Positions 41,663-50,512 of a DNA stretch of 64,000 bases are shown one piece after another (position 1 is the stretch's first letter; the number at the start of each line of letters is the position of its first letter). The notes beneath the pieces were generated by a model. The model made no database searches, was not told the DNA's origin, and saw only the letters and a list, made by a program, of their open reading frames with translations. The stretch comes from Microbacterium terrisoli (lineage in GTDB: Bacteria; Actinomycetota; Actinomycetes; Actinomycetales; Microbacteriaceae), in contig NZ_CP133019.1 of assembly GCF_030866805.1 (NCBI RefSeq), positions 3,534,001 through 3,598,000 of the forward strand. The letters are read 5' to 3'. The position numbers and the translations under genes are program-made.

Positions 41663-43294
41663 ATGAATACGTTTGTCAAGCGCGCCCTGTTGGGCACGCT
41701 TCTTGCCGGGGGCATCACGCTCGCCGGCAGCATGGCCGCCAATGCGGCCGAGACGACGGGGGACGGCGGAATTCTGTCGGGAACCCAAAGCGTCATCTCA
41801 CTCAACGCTCCCGTGAGCGTCGTCGGCAACGCCATCTCGGCGATCGGCGACACCCTCGCGGGAACGACTGACGCCGCGCCGGCCACACAGCCGGCCGATA
41901 CGACGTCTGCAACTCCGTCTGCGACCACGTCCGGCCAGGAGGGCACCGGCTCGGGGTCGCAGGCGGCCATCACCGTCCGCGCGCCGATCACCGTGACCGG
42001 CACTGCGGTTTCGCTGATCGGCGATCCCACCGCCGAGAACTCGGGTTCGTCGACCACCGCACCGGCCCCGGCGCCGGCACCGGCACCGGTCGCCGTCTCG
42101 ACGTCGGGTGCAGACGGTGTGCTCTCGGGCACGCAGGCGCCGATCGGCATCGATGCGCCCGTCACCGTGAGCGGCAATGCGATTTCGCTCTTCGGCGACA
42201 GCCAATCGGCGACGACGCAGGCACCGGCGGACACGACCGACGCGACGGCGGATGCCGCAACCGCTCCCACCGCCTCGTCGGAGGCGATCACCGACGGCAC
42301 CGACGGCGTAGCCAGCGGCACGCAGGTCGACGCGCCAGTCACCATCCCAGTGGCCGTCGACGGCAACGCCCTCTCCGCGATCGGCGACAGCCAGGCCACC
42401 GGGACGACAGGCACCACTCCGGCATCGGACACCGGCCAGCTCGGCGACGCCTTCACCGACGGCACCGACGGCCCCCTCAGCGGCACCCAGGCGCTCGCAC
42501 CCATCACCGCACCCATCACCGCCAGCGGCAACGCCCTCTCGGTGATCGGCGACAGCCAAACCACCGGGACGACAGGCACCACTCCGGCGCCAGCCGCCAG
42601 CCAGCTCGGCGACGCCTTCACCGACGGCACCGACGGCCCCCTCAGCGGCACCCAGGCGCTCGCACCCATCACCGCACCCATCACCGCCAGCGGCAACGCC
42701 CTCGCCGTGATCGGCGACAGCCAAACCACCACCACCGGGGCGACAGGCACCACTCCGGCAGACGGGACGACGCTGGGCGGCCTTGGCGGTCTTGGCGGTC
42801 TTGGGGAGATCCTCACCTCGGGCACCGGCGGGATCCTCAGCGGCACGCAGATCGCGCTGCCGGTGAACGTCCCGATCACGATCGGCGACAACGCGATCTC
42901 GGTCATCGGTGACAGCACGACCGTCACCGACCCCGGCGCCCCGGGCACCAACCCGGGCACGAACCCGGGCACCAACCCCGGCACCAACCCCGGCACGAAC
43001 CCCGGCACGAACCCCGGCACGAACCCGGGCACCAACCCCGGAACGAACCCGGGCACCAACCCGGGGACCAACCCGGGGACCAACCCCGGCACCAACCCGG
43101 GCACCAACCCGAGTGGACCCACCATCGAACCCGCAGCAGTGACGGACACCACACAAAACCTCGCCGCTCCGGTTTCAACGACTGGAGAGCTCGCCGAAAC
43201 CGGCGGGGCACTGCCGATGGGTGCGCTCCTGGCCGGACTCGGGCTCCTCATCCTCGGAGCGCTCCCCGCACTCCGCAGGCGCCGCACGGCGTAA
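41663..43294 (+). CDS. Chaplin-like repeat protein with PGTN stalk and LAETG sorting signal
   Basis: A 543-residue wall protein. A signal peptide (LGTLLAGGITLAGSMAANAA) is followed by seven ~28-residue units of the form DGxLSGTQ...APVTVxGNAISVIGDS, which match the chaplin (DUF320) core of Streptomyces hydrophobic surface proteins but lack its cysteine pairs. Then come 14 PGTN repeats as a flexible stalk, and a C-terminal sortase signal: LAETG, hydrophobic helix, RRRR tail. LAxTG is the class E sortase motif. AGGAAGGA lies eight bases upstream of the ATG. Two of the repeats are near-identical in DNA. No sortase gene is in the window. Confidence 0.88.
   Translation: MNTFVKRALLGTLLAGGITLAGSMAANAAETTGDGGILSGTQSVISLNAPVSVVGNAISAIGDTLAGTTDAAPATQPADTTSATPSATTSGQEGTGSGSQAAITVRAPITVTGTAVSLIGDPTAENSGSSTTAPAPAPAPAPVAVSTSGADGVLSGTQAPIGIDAPVTVSGNAISLFGDSQSATTQAPADTTDATADAATAPTASSEAITDGTDGVASGTQVDAPVTIPVAVDGNALSAIGDSQATGTTGTTPASDTGQLGDAFTDGTDGPLSGTQALAPITAPITASGNALSVIGDSQTTGTTGTTPAPAASQLGDAFTDGTDGPLSGTQALAPITAPITASGNALAVIGDSQTTTTGATGTTPADGTTLGGLGGLGGLGEILTSGTGGILSGTQIALPVNVPITIGDNAISVIGDSTTVTDPGAPGTNPGTNPGTNPGTNPGTNPGTNPGTNPGTNPGTNPGTNPGTNPGTNPGTNPGTNPSGPTIEPAAVTDTTQNLAAPVSTTGELAETGGALPMGALLAGLGLLILGALPALRRRRTA
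42437..42759. repeat. 165-bp tandem duplication within the chaplin-like gene
   Basis: 42437-42601 is repeated from 42602 with almost no differences apart from a six-base insertion near 42727. It spans one chaplin-like unit plus its linker (55 codons), so the duplication is recent and in-frame. Confidence 0.88.
42941..43108. repeat. Fourteen 12-nt units encoding (PGTN)14
   Basis: Exactly 168 bases of 12-nt units, with synonymous third-position variation (CCC/CCG, GGC/GGA/GGG, ACC/ACG), encode fourteen PGTN tetrapeptides. The synonymous variation suggests an older array kept by selection on the protein. Confidence 0.95.
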
Positions 43295-43299
43295 GGACT

Positions 43300-43337
43300 C
43301 GGGTCGCGCGCGCACATGCCTGGGCACGCGCGACCCG
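43300..43337 (+). terminator. Terminator of the chaplin-like gene
   Basis: A perfect 11-bp inverted repeat (CGGGTCGCGCG / CGCGCGACCCG) with a 16-base loop starts six bases after the stop codon. No T tract. Confidence 0.65.
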
Positions 43338-43478
43338 GCCTGAAGCGATTGCGGCAGATGCCGCGGGTCGTCCCAGAACACGGCCCGCGGCATCCATTGC
43401 GCCGTCTCAGTGAGACTCCCCTGCCTGGCGCCGCCCGCCAGCCCGCCAGCGCGACAGCGCGCGGCACCGACCCTCATG

Positions 43479-43535
43479 CTGCACTTTCCTGCTGATGCGC
43501 TCCGTTTTTCCTGGCGCATCAGCAGGAAAGTGCAG
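43479..43535. repeat. Perfect 22-bp inverted repeat in the chaplin-rplI intergenic region
   Basis: The arms at 43479-43500 and 43514-43535 are exactly complementary over 22 bases, with a 13-base loop containing TTTTT. It lies in a 384-bp stretch (43295-43678) without a gene that otherwise holds only the two terminators. It is too far from either gene end to be an obvious terminator and resembles a REP-like or transposon-derived palindrome. Confidence 0.9.
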
Positions 43536-43629
43536 CTTTCGCCCCGGGGTCCAGGCGGGTCCGGGCCGGGTCCGGGGCGGTCTCCGACCTGGGCCGGACG
43601 ACGCGCACAGTCCGACCCATGCACACGCA

Positions 43630-43661
43630 AAGGGCCGCCGACCCGAAGGTCGACGGCCCTT
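43630..43661 (-). terminator. Terminator of the rpsF-ssb-rpsR-rplI operon
   Basis: A 14-bp stem with one mismatch (AAGGGCCGCCGACC / GGTCGACGGCCCTT) closed by the tetraloop CGAA lies 17 bases after the rplI stop, followed on the transcribed strand by TTTGCG. Confidence 0.8.
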
Positions 43662-43678
43662 GTGCAGCGGGCGCAGCC

Positions 43679-44131
43679 TTACTTGGCGGCGACGACCTGC
43701 AGCGTGATCACGGCGGTCAGTTCGTCGCGCAGACGAATCGTCGCCTCGTGCTCACCGATGGCCTTGATCGGCGCGGTGATGTGGATCTTGCGCTTGTCCA
43801 GGTCGCCCAGACCGGCGGCCTTGACCGCGTCGGCGATGTCGCCGGTCTTGACGGCGCCGAACAGACGGCCTTCGGCACCGGCCTTCATGGTCAGCTTGAC
43901 CTTGTTCGACTCGAGGGCGTCCTTGAGGGCCACGGCCTCTTCGTGGTCGTGGATCGCACGGGAGTCACGGGCGGCGCGAATCGACGCCACCTGCTTCTCG
44001 CCACCGCGACTCCACGTCACCGCGAAACCCTGGGGGATGAGGTAGTTGCGGGCGTACCCGTTCTTGACCTCGACCACGTCACCGGCGCTGCCGAGACCTG
44101 CGACCTCATTCGTGAGAATCAGTTTTGCCAT
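43679..44131 (-). CDS. rplI: 50S ribosomal protein L9
   Basis: A 150-residue protein, full length. The N-terminal rRNA-binding domain with the signature [28 protein letters not shown] (ends given), the long connecting helix and the C-terminal domain (TLQVVAAK end) are intact. Last gene of the S6-SSB-S18-L9 operon and followed by a strong terminator. Confidence 0.98.
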   Translation of the reverse strand: MAKLILTNEVAGLGSAGDVVEVKNGYARNYLIPQGFAVTWSRGGEKQVASIRAARDSRAIHDHEEAVALKDALESNKVKLTMKAGAEGRLFGAVKTGDIADAVKAAGLGDLDKRKIHITAPIKAIGEHEATIRLRDELTAVITLQVVAAK

Positions 44132-44142
44132 CAGGGTGCTCC

Positions 44143-44397
44143 TTAGCGGCCGGCGCCGGCGTAGGGCAGAAGGGCCATCTCGCGCGCGTTCTTGATGGCG
44201 CGGGCGATGAGGCGCTGTTCCTGCACGGAGACACCGGTGATACGACGGGCGCGGATCTTTCCGCGCTCCGAGATGAACTTGCGGAGGGTGGCGACGTCCT
44301 TGTAGTCAATGACGCCGACACGGATCGACTTCGCGGGAGCGGCGTTCTTCGCGCCCTTCCGCGGCTTGCGGCGGTCGCCGCTCGACTTTCCAGCCAT
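44143..44397 (-). CDS. rpsR: 30S ribosomal protein S18
   Basis: An 84-residue S18: [19 protein letters not shown] and [20 protein letters not shown] are the conserved rRNA/S6-contacting segments. The zinc-binding cysteines of C+ paralogues are absent, so it is the C- form. Eleven bases separate it from rplI. Confidence 0.98.
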   Translation of the reverse strand: MAGKSSGDRRKPRKGAKNAAPAKSIRVGVIDYKDVATLRKFISERGKIRARRITGVSVQEQRLIARAIKNAREMALLPYAGAGR

Positions 44398-44473
44398 GTT
44401 GTTTCCTTGTATTGATTGAGATCAGATGAGAATTCTTTGCGAGGATGCCTCGACCGGGCGCTCTGGTCGCCCT

Positions 44474-44522
44474 GCGCGTTTCGACTCGCTCGCGCTGCGC
44501 GCGGGCTCTCTCAACGAGCGGC
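44474..44522. repeat. Possible Microbacteriaceae intergenic repeat between ssb and rpsR
   Basis: The 128-bp ssb-rpsR gap contains GCGTTTCGACTCGCTCGCGC and, at its end, CTCTCAACGAGCGG. From memory this TTTCGACTCGCT...TCAACGA pattern recurs between genes in Microbacterium genomes; I could not check that here. Confidence 0.35.
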
Positions 44523-44525
44523 AGA

Positions 44526-45038
44526 TCAGAACGGGGTGTCGTCGCCGTAGTTGCCGGGCGTGCTCCAGGCGTCTGCGCCACCGGCACCGCCGGTCGCGCC
44601 GCCGTTCGAGGACCCGGGGGTCGCCCACGGCTCTTCGGACACCTGCTGCTGACGCTGAGCGCCACCGCCCGACGAGGCCGCGCGCGTGACCTGAGCGGTC
44701 GCGTAGCGCAGCGAGGGGCCGATCTCGTCGACCTCCAGCTCGATGGACGTGCGGTTGTTGCCCTCGCGATCCTGGTAGGAGCGCTGCTTCAGGCGACCGG
44801 ATGCGATCACCCGGGAGCCCTTGGTCAGCGAGCCCGCGACGTGCTCGGCGAACTCGCGCCACACGCTCGCGCGCAGGAACAGCGCCTCGCCGTCCTTCCA
44901 CTCGTTCGCCTGACGGTCGAAGGTGCGCGGCGTCGACGCGATCGTGAAGTTCGCGACGGGCAGGCCCGACTGCGTGTAGCGCAGTTCGGGGTCAGCCGTG
45001 AGGTTTCCCACGACGGTGATGATCGTCTCGCCGGCCAT
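44526..45038 (-). CDS. ssb: Single-stranded DNA-binding protein
   Basis: A 170-residue SSB: the OB-fold ([20 protein letters not shown], then [21 protein letters not shown]) covers the first ~110 residues, followed by a Gly/Gln-rich linker and the acidic partner-binding tail ending DDTPF. It lies between rpsF and rpsR, the standard place for the housekeeping SSB. Confidence 0.97.
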   Translation of the reverse strand: MAGETIITVVGNLTADPELRYTQSGLPVANFTIASTPRTFDRQANEWKDGEALFLRASVWREFAEHVAGSLTKGSRVIASGRLKQRSYQDREGNNRTSIELEVDEIGPSLRYATAQVTRAASSGGGAQRQQQVSEEPWATPGSSNGGATGGAGGADAWSTPGNYGDDTPF

Positions 45039-45043
45039 CGTCG

Positions 45044-45412
45044 TTACGCCTTCGCGCCTGCGGTCGCCTTGCGGGCGGCCTTCGCTTCGGAGCGCTGCTT
45101 CTCGGCGGCGACCTGAGCGATCGCCTCTTCGGCGCGCAGCACCTTGGTGCGCATCACGAGCTCGTTCAGCTTGAGCTGACGGTCGAGCTCCTGCGTGGCC
45201 TCGCTGGTGGCGGTGAAGTCGACGACGGCGTAGATGCCCTCGGTCTTCTTCTGGATCTCGTACGCCAGACGGCGGCGACCCCAGATGTCGACATTCTCGA
45301 TCGTTCCCTTGGCATCGGTGATGACCTTGAGGAACTTGTCCAGGTGCGTTGAAACCTGGCGCTCATCGATCTCGGGGTTCAAGATGACCATGAGTTCGTA
45401 CTGGTGCGTCAC
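45044..45412 (-). CDS. rpsF: 30S ribosomal protein S6
   Basis: A 122-residue S6 with [17 protein letters not shown] and [20 protein letters not shown]; the Lys/Ala-rich C-terminal tail is the usual actinobacterial extension. Start GTG 45412, with a strong AAGGAGGTG upstream. First gene of the operon; its promoter should lie in 45413-45549. In many bacteria S6-S18 represses this operon through its leader; I see no clear structure here. Confidence 0.97.
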   Translation of the reverse strand: MTHQYELMVILNPEIDERQVSTHLDKFLKVITDAKGTIENVDIWGRRRLAYEIQKKTEGIYAVVDFTATSEATQELDRQLKLNELVMRTKVLRAEEAIAQVAAEKQRSEAKAARKATAGAKA

Positions 45413-45549
45413 TAACCCACCTCCTTCGGACTAGAACGGCTCGCGGGGATTTCCCGTGAGCAGGAGGGTGTGTTGCACGTCATCCGACGCATGTCACGCC
45501 AGACAACCTTGACAGTCTATCGGATGCCGCGCCCTGCCGCCGACCGTCG

Positions 45550-46140
45550 TCACCGCTGGTCGACGAGCGCCCACCACACGGAGTCGAAGACGCCCTCGGT
45601 GTCGTGGAAGCCTTCCAACGACGAGGCGACCAGGGCTCCCGTACGCATGGCCAAGAGCACCTCTGCTGCAGCATCGGGCGCGGGGTGACCGAGTTCGCGC
45701 AATGCGTCGGCCATGACGTCGCGCAGCCATGCCCGGTGGCGATCGACGACACCACGCACGCGGTGCTCGGGGTCGCTGTACTCGGCTGCTGTGTTGATGA
45801 ACTCGCTGCCGCGGAAGCCCTCGGACGCCATCCCCGCCTTCGCGTGCGACACGATCTCGTCCAGCAGCGCACGAGCTCCCCGGCGCTCGCGCGTGGCCGT
45901 CAGCCGGCGACGCGTCTCGGCGGCCTGCGCGTCGAGAAACGCGATGACAAGGTCGTCTTTCGTCGGGAAGTGCCGAAAGAAGGTTGCACGCGCGACGTTC
46001 GACTCGGCGATAAGCCGGTCCACGCCGACTGCCCGGATGCCCGTGGATGTGAACAGCGCGGTCGCCGTCGTCAGGATCCGGTCCCGCGCGGCCGATGGCG
46101 CGCCGGTGGATGCTGTTGCCGTCGTGATCTGTTCGACCAT
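45550..46140 (-). CDS. TetR family regulator
   Basis: A 196-residue regulator: helix-turn-helix VDRLIAESNVARATFFRHFP (~residues 40-59) and a C-terminal domain of the TetR_C_6-like type (AKAGMASEGFRGSEFINTAA). It diverges from an SDR-hydrolase operon and likely represses it through the palindrome at 46195-46210. Confidence 0.87.
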   Translation of the reverse strand: MVEQITTATASTGAPSAARDRILTTATALFTSTGIRAVGVDRLIAESNVARATFFRHFPTKDDLVIAFLDAQAAETRRRLTATRERRGARALLDEIVSHAKAGMASEGFRGSEFINTAAEYSDPEHRVRGVVDRHRAWLRDVMADALRELGHPAPDAAAEVLLAMRTGALVASSLEGFHDTEGVFDSVWWALVDQR

Positions 46141-46194
46141 CGATCTCCCCCTTGCCCACGCCGATCTTCAGGTCCATACTGTCATCTGACCAGA

Positions 46195-46210
46195 TAGACC
46201 AGTCCGTCTA
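46195..46210. promoter_or_regulatory. Candidate TetR operator (TAGAC-N6-GTCTA)
   Basis: TAGACCAGTCCGTCTA carries TAGAC/GTCTA arms around a six-base centre, matching the TAGACnnnnnnGTCTA form bound by many TetR repressors. It lies midway between the TetR start and the SDR start. Confidence 0.7.
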
Positions 46211-46261
46211 CCATGATCGGGATTTCGCACCCTCTGCGTGGGTCGACGATAGGCGAACGGG

Positions 46262-47047
46262 ATGGACCTTCATCTGGCGGGCACCAGAGCAGTCGTCACC
46301 GGGGCCAGCAAAGGCATCGGCCTCGCGGTGACGAAGACACTCGTCGACGAAGGCGCGGAGGTCGTCGCCGGCGCCCGGACTCTCAGCGCAGAGCTTGCCG
46401 ACCTGGTGGCAGGCGGCAGGGTGCAGTTCGAAGCCGTCGACCTGTCCACAGCCGACGGCCCGGCAGATCTCATTCGTCGCGCCACCGACAGCGGCGGGTT
46501 CAGCATCCTGATCAACAATGTCGGGGCCGTGACGCCTCGGCCGGCGGGTTTCGTCGCCGTCTCGGATCAGGAATGGCTGCAGACGCTCAATCTGACACTG
46601 ATGGCCGCCGTCCGGGCGCTCCGTGCCGCGATCCCACAGCTGATCCGCAACGGAGGCGGCAGCGTCGTGACGGTCGATTCCGTCAACGCTATGCTCCCCG
46701 ACCCCCTCGTGATCGATTACTCGGCTGCGAAGGCGGCGCTGGGCAATCTCTCGAAGTCGCTCTCGAAGGAGCTCGGCGGTAAAGGCATCCGGCTCAACAC
46801 CGTCAGCCCCGGCCCGGTCGAGACCGCGTTGTGGCTGGGTGAGACGGGAGTCGCTCGCACCGTGGCGGCGGCGGAGCACGCCACGCCGGCAGACGTGGCG
46901 GCGGCCGCTGCTGCCCAAGCAATCACGGGCCGATTCACGCGTCCGGATGAAGTGGCCGACCTCGTCGTCATCCTCGCCAGCGGCCGCTTCGGCAACGTGA
47001 CCGGCGCCGACTTCCGCGTCGACGGCGGGCTCATCCAGACGCTGTAG
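46262..47047 (+). CDS. Short-chain dehydrogenase/reductase
   Basis: A 261-residue classical SDR: cofactor loop TGASKGIG, the NNVG strand, and catalytic Ser140, Tyr153 and Lys157 (DYSAAKAALGNLSKSL). The C-terminal NVTGADFRVDGGLIQTL is typical. NAD(P)-dependent oxidation or reduction of an alcohol or ketone; substrate unknown. First gene of a two-gene operon under the divergent TetR. Confidence 0.9.
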   Translation: MDLHLAGTRAVVTGASKGIGLAVTKTLVDEGAEVVAGARTLSAELADLVAGGRVQFEAVDLSTADGPADLIRRATDSGGFSILINNVGAVTPRPAGFVAVSDQEWLQTLNLTLMAAVRALRAAIPQLIRNGGGSVVTVDSVNAMLPDPLVIDYSAAKAALGNLSKSLSKELGGKGIRLNTVSPGPVETALWLGETGVARTVAAAEHATPADVAAAAAAQAITGRFTRPDEVADLVVILASGRFGNVTGADFRVDGGLIQTL

Positions 47048-47100
47048 CCCATCCCGCACGCACGGGCACAGAGCGTGCGGCCACAGAGAAGGAGCAGTTC

Positions 47101-47922
47101 ATGTCAGAGACAACCCCCGCGAAACGCTTACCCGTGATGTTCATCCACGGACTGTGGATCCATGCAAGCGCGTGGCGCGCATGGCAGGATCTGTTCGAGG
47201 CATCCGGCCATGCCACGTCGGCCCCCGGCTGGCCCGGTGACGGTGAGACGGTCCAGGCCACGCGAGACCATCCGGAATCGCTGGACGATGTCGGCATTGC
47301 CGCGATCTGCCGCCACTACGCCGACCTGATCGACGACATGCCGGTCAAGCCAATCGTGATCGGCCATTCGTTCGGCGGGCTGATCGCCCAGGAACTGCTC
47401 GCGAACGGATACGCGACGGCCGCGGTTGCGATCGATCCGGCACCTGTCAAGGGCGTCAAGATCCTTCCCTTCTCGCAACTGCGCTCCGCGTTCCCAGTGC
47501 TGGGCAACCCCGCGAACCGCAAGCGCACGGTCGCCCTGACGGCCGAACAGTTCAAATACAGTTTCGGAAACACACTCAGCGACGAAGAGTCGAATGCGTT
47601 GCATGAGGCGTGGGCGATCCCCGGTCCAGGACGCCCCCTGTTCGAGGACGCGACAGCGCCCTTCGTCCGCGACTCGCCCGCTGCCGTCGACACGCACAAC
47701 GCGGTCCGCGGTCCGCTGCTGCTGATCAGCGGCACCGAAGACCACACGGTGCCGCTGAAGGTGACCGAGGCCGTGGTCAAGCTGTACGCCGACAACCCGT
47801 CGCGCACCGACTTCATCAAGGTCGAGGGCCGTGGGCATTCGCTCACCATGGATGCGGGCTGGACCGAGGTCGCGCACCTCGTGCGCGAATGGATCACCGA
47901 GCGTGAGCCCGCCCTCGCCTGA
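47101..47922 (+). CDS. Alpha/beta hydrolase
   Basis: A 273-residue alpha/beta hydrolase with the nucleophile Ser90 in IGHSFGGLIAQELL, an oxyanion region FIHGLWIHASAW, the acid in LLISGTEDHTVP and His in EGRGHSLTMD. AAGGAG lies before the ATG. It follows the SDR by 53 bases; the pair probably converts one inducer-like compound under TetR control. Confidence 0.88.
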   Translation: MSETTPAKRLPVMFIHGLWIHASAWRAWQDLFEASGHATSAPGWPGDGETVQATRDHPESLDDVGIAAICRHYADLIDDMPVKPIVIGHSFGGLIAQELLANGYATAAVAIDPAPVKGVKILPFSQLRSAFPVLGNPANRKRTVALTAEQFKYSFGNTLSDEESNALHEAWAIPGPGRPLFEDATAPFVRDSPAAVDTHNAVRGPLLLISGTEDHTVPLKVTEAVVKLYADNPSRTDFIKVEGRGHSLTMDAGWTEVAHLVREWITEREPALA

Positions 47923-47955
47923 CGTACCCGCCGCCTGCAGACGTCACGCGCAGAA

Positions 47956-47999
47956 GACCCTGCCGCCCCCGGCCGTTGCGGCACGGGGGCGGCAGGGTC
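47956..47999. terminator. Bidirectional terminator between hydrolase and M64 peptidase genes
   Basis: A perfect 16-bp inverted repeat (GACCCTGCCGCCCCCG and its complement) with a 12-base loop sits between the two convergent genes. Confidence 0.8.
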
Positions 48000-48012
48000 A
48001 GCCGTCCGTCGC

Positions 48013-50229
48013 TCAGGCGTGGCAGGCGTACCGGTTCTGCGGGATGGTGATGCTCACCGGTGTCGAGCCGGTCGCAGCGATCGTGATCTCGCCGTTCTCG
48101 ACGGCGAGGCGGTCGGTGCCGATCGTGGCCGTTGCGGTGGACCCGGCAGCGATGCTGCCCAGGGCAGCACTGCCGATCGCGCCCGTCGCCGTCGCGGCCA
48201 CAGCATCCGTGCCCGTGTTCGTGACCGACACGTCGACGCCGATGCGACCATCGCGGCACTGTGCGAACGCCGTGGCCGACAGCGTCGGGTCGACCGACGC
48301 CTTCGGATCGCGGACGGTCACACGGAACGTGCCGGCGCCGGCGATATTGCCGGCCGCATCGATCGAGCGGTACTCGATCTCGTGCGTGCCGTAGCCGGGA
48401 GTGCGCTCGTGGAACGGCGACAGCGAGATGCCGTCCGTGCCCAGGTTGCCGTAGATCAGATCGTCCACGTTCAGCCCCGTCGGCGTGAACCGGAAGGGCG
48501 CAGTGGAGTCGCTCGGCCACCCGTAGTAGTGGTGCCATCCGTCACCGTCGACACGGAACTCGCTCACGATGTAGCCGTCCTGGTCATCGGTTCCCTTGAG
48601 GTCCATCGTGAAGGTGTCGTCGGCGACGTAGTGCCGCACTCCGTCTGCGTCCACGTCGGATGAGACCGCCTCGCCGATCTCCGGCTCGGTGCCGGGTGCG
48701 GCGTTGTCGACCTTCCAGCGCACTTCGGCCATCGCATGGCGGTCGGTGCGGTCGAAGACCGACACCTTCACCGTCGCCCCTGCCGGCAGCTGCTGCGTCG
48801 ACAGGTCCAGCTGCGGTCCGCGGGCCAGCAGTGCGCCTCCGGGCGTGCCCTGGTCGATCCGCCACTCGATCACCTGACGATCGCTGTTCGGGTGGCTGGT
48901 GTGCACCCACAGCATGTCCTTCGCGCCGACCGGGGCGTCGTTCGGCGAGTGCCGACGGATCATGCCGGCTGCGACATCCTCGCCCGAGAAGGCCTGGTCA
49001 CCGACGGTCCACGAGAGCGTCTCGGTCATCTTGGACTCGCGCAGCTGCGGATCGCGCACGAACTCGGTCGGGTCGACGATGCGCGCCTGAACGACGTCAC
49101 CGGGCTTCGCCTTGATCGCGTCCATGTCCACGACCCGGTCTCCGCGAACGGCAGAGACCTCGGTGCCGTTGACCGACCACGCGACATCGAGCGCGTGATA
49201 GACGGGATAGACGGTGTCGACGTAGATCTTGCCGTCACGCGCGACGGGCGCATCGGTCGGGGTCGACTGGTCCACCAGAGAGATGGACGCCGAGATGTTC
49301 GCGGCCACGATCTCGCGCGAGACCTGGTCCATGTAGAACCCGAGCGACTTCATCATGCTGTGCTGGCTCGGACGCCAGATGCCGGTGCTGTAATACTGCC
49401 CGCCTTCGTAGCGGTCGATCACGCCGCCCGACTCGCTGAAGTCGCCGAGCCAGCGCCACCACTTGCTCTGGGTCTGCGCCATCTGATCGACCGACATGAT
49501 CGTGTGGTGCTTCGACGATGGCTCGCCGCCGGTGTAGTCACCGGTCGTGACACCGCGGCTGTAGTAGTCGTATTCGTCCTGCAGCTTGCCGAACGAGTGG
49601 CCGAGCTCGTGGGGCGAGATAAGCGCCGACATCGCGTTGTTCGCGCTGGCCGTGGCGTACGATCCGCCGGCACCGCCGTACAGCGAGCTGTTCGACAGGG
49701 CCAGGATCTGGTCGGCCTTGGGCGCCAGCGCCGCATACTTCTTGGCGGCGGTGTTGTTCATGACCAGCAGTCGCTCGACACCGCTGGTGCGGCACCCGCT
49801 CCAGAACTGCATGTTCAGGGGCGTGTTCAGCCGCGTGCCGTTCGGACCGTCCTCGCATGAGGTGCCCGAGTCCACTGAGGGGATCTGCACCGCGTAGACG
49901 TTGATGTAGTTCTTGTAGCTGCGATAGGGCTCCAGGCTCCACATGACGTTCAGGTGCCGCTCCACGGCGGCGTCGAACTGGTCCATCTCGCCGGCGGTGA
50001 ACCCGTCGCCGAGGACGACGAGGTTCCATCGCTTGGCCGGGTCGCCGCTGATGTGGACCGGGACCACCGTCGCGTCGTCGACACTGTCGTCGGCAGCGGC
50101 GGCAGGAACAGCTGTCGCGGTGGCCGGCGACGGTGCAGCGGTGGCCGCCGCGGTCGGGGTCAGCGCCACGCCGACCGCGAGAAGAGCCGCCAGCGCCACG
50201 CCTGTGCAGGTGTGCGTTCGAGTACTCAA
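48013..50229 (-). CDS. Secreted M64 (IgA peptidase-type) zinc metallopeptidase
   Basis: A 738-residue exported protease. Start TTG 50229 is set by AGGAGG five to six bases upstream and gives a clean signal peptide (VALAALLAVGVALTPTAAATA). The M64 domain (~residues 55-300) has VVLGDGFTAGEMDQFDA and the zinc motif HELGHSFGKLQDEY (His207, Glu208, His211). The rest is beta-rich, Ig-like or carbohydrate-binding-like modules ending in an invasin-type repeat domain and a C-terminal RYACHA. M64 enzymes include Clostridium ramosum IgA protease; in soil bacteria the substrate is unknown. Confidence 0.88.
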   Translation of the reverse strand: MSTRTHTCTGVALAALLAVGVALTPTAAATAAPSPATATAVPAAAADDSVDDATVVPVHISGDPAKRWNLVVLGDGFTAGEMDQFDAAVERHLNVMWSLEPYRSYKNYINVYAVQIPSVDSGTSCEDGPNGTRLNTPLNMQFWSGCRTSGVERLLVMNNTAAKKYAALAPKADQILALSNSSLYGGAGGSYATASANNAMSALISPHELGHSFGKLQDEYDYYSRGVTTGDYTGGEPSSKHHTIMSVDQMAQTQSKWWRWLGDFSESGGVIDRYEGGQYYSTGIWRPSQHSMMKSLGFYMDQVSREIVAANISASISLVDQSTPTDAPVARDGKIYVDTVYPVYHALDVAWSVNGTEVSAVRGDRVVDMDAIKAKPGDVVQARIVDPTEFVRDPQLRESKMTETLSWTVGDQAFSGEDVAAGMIRRHSPNDAPVGAKDMLWVHTSHPNSDRQVIEWRIDQGTPGGALLARGPQLDLSTQQLPAGATVKVSVFDRTDRHAMAEVRWKVDNAAPGTEPEIGEAVSSDVDADGVRHYVADDTFTMDLKGTDDQDGYIVSEFRVDGDGWHHYYGWPSDSTAPFRFTPTGLNVDDLIYGNLGTDGISLSPFHERTPGYGTHEIEYRSIDAAGNIAGAGTFRVTVRDPKASVDPTLSATAFAQCRDGRIGVDVSVTNTGTDAVAATATGAIGSAALGSIAAGSTATATIGTDRLAVENGEITIAATGSTPVSITIPQNRYACHA

Positions 50230-50384
50230 GAAAGCCTCCTCATCGAGGTTTGATCGGTACGCCATAGGTTATCGAGAGCATCCGCGCCGTTCGGGTCGAA
50301 TCTTCGACCGGTTCTGATCGACGATCGGCACCATTGGAAGGCTCCCCTCCTCGCCCGCCGCCCGCCGGGCTGCGTGGGAGTGTG

Positions 50385-50472
50385 CGTGCACGGCTGCGGG
50401 GATCGGCACCGCCACGCCGGGCGGCGTGCGGACCGAGCGGCGTGTCGATCGGAATCCCCGCAGCTGTGCACG
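50385..50472. repeat. 18-bp inverted repeat with inner hairpin upstream of a coupled gene pair
   Basis: 50385-50402 and 50455-50472 pair over 18 bases with one mismatch; inside, CACGCC-GGGC-GGCGTG forms a short hairpin. It ends 40 bases before the ATG at 50513 and lies in the 283-bp region divergent to the M64 gene. It may be a structured leader. Confidence 0.65.
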
Positions 50473-50512
50473 CGTCGCCGGCACCGAGGGCGCCGCCCGG
50501 TAGCGTGGGCGG

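Noticed and set aside
42941..43108. Regular 12-nt repeats as a CRISPR array
   Set aside because: Units are contiguous without spacers, are in-frame, vary only at third positions and encode PGTN; no cas genes.
41641..43467. A 608-codon minus-strand frame with regular repeats
   Set aside because: Antisense image of the chaplin-like gene; the plus frame has signal peptide, repeats and sorting signal.
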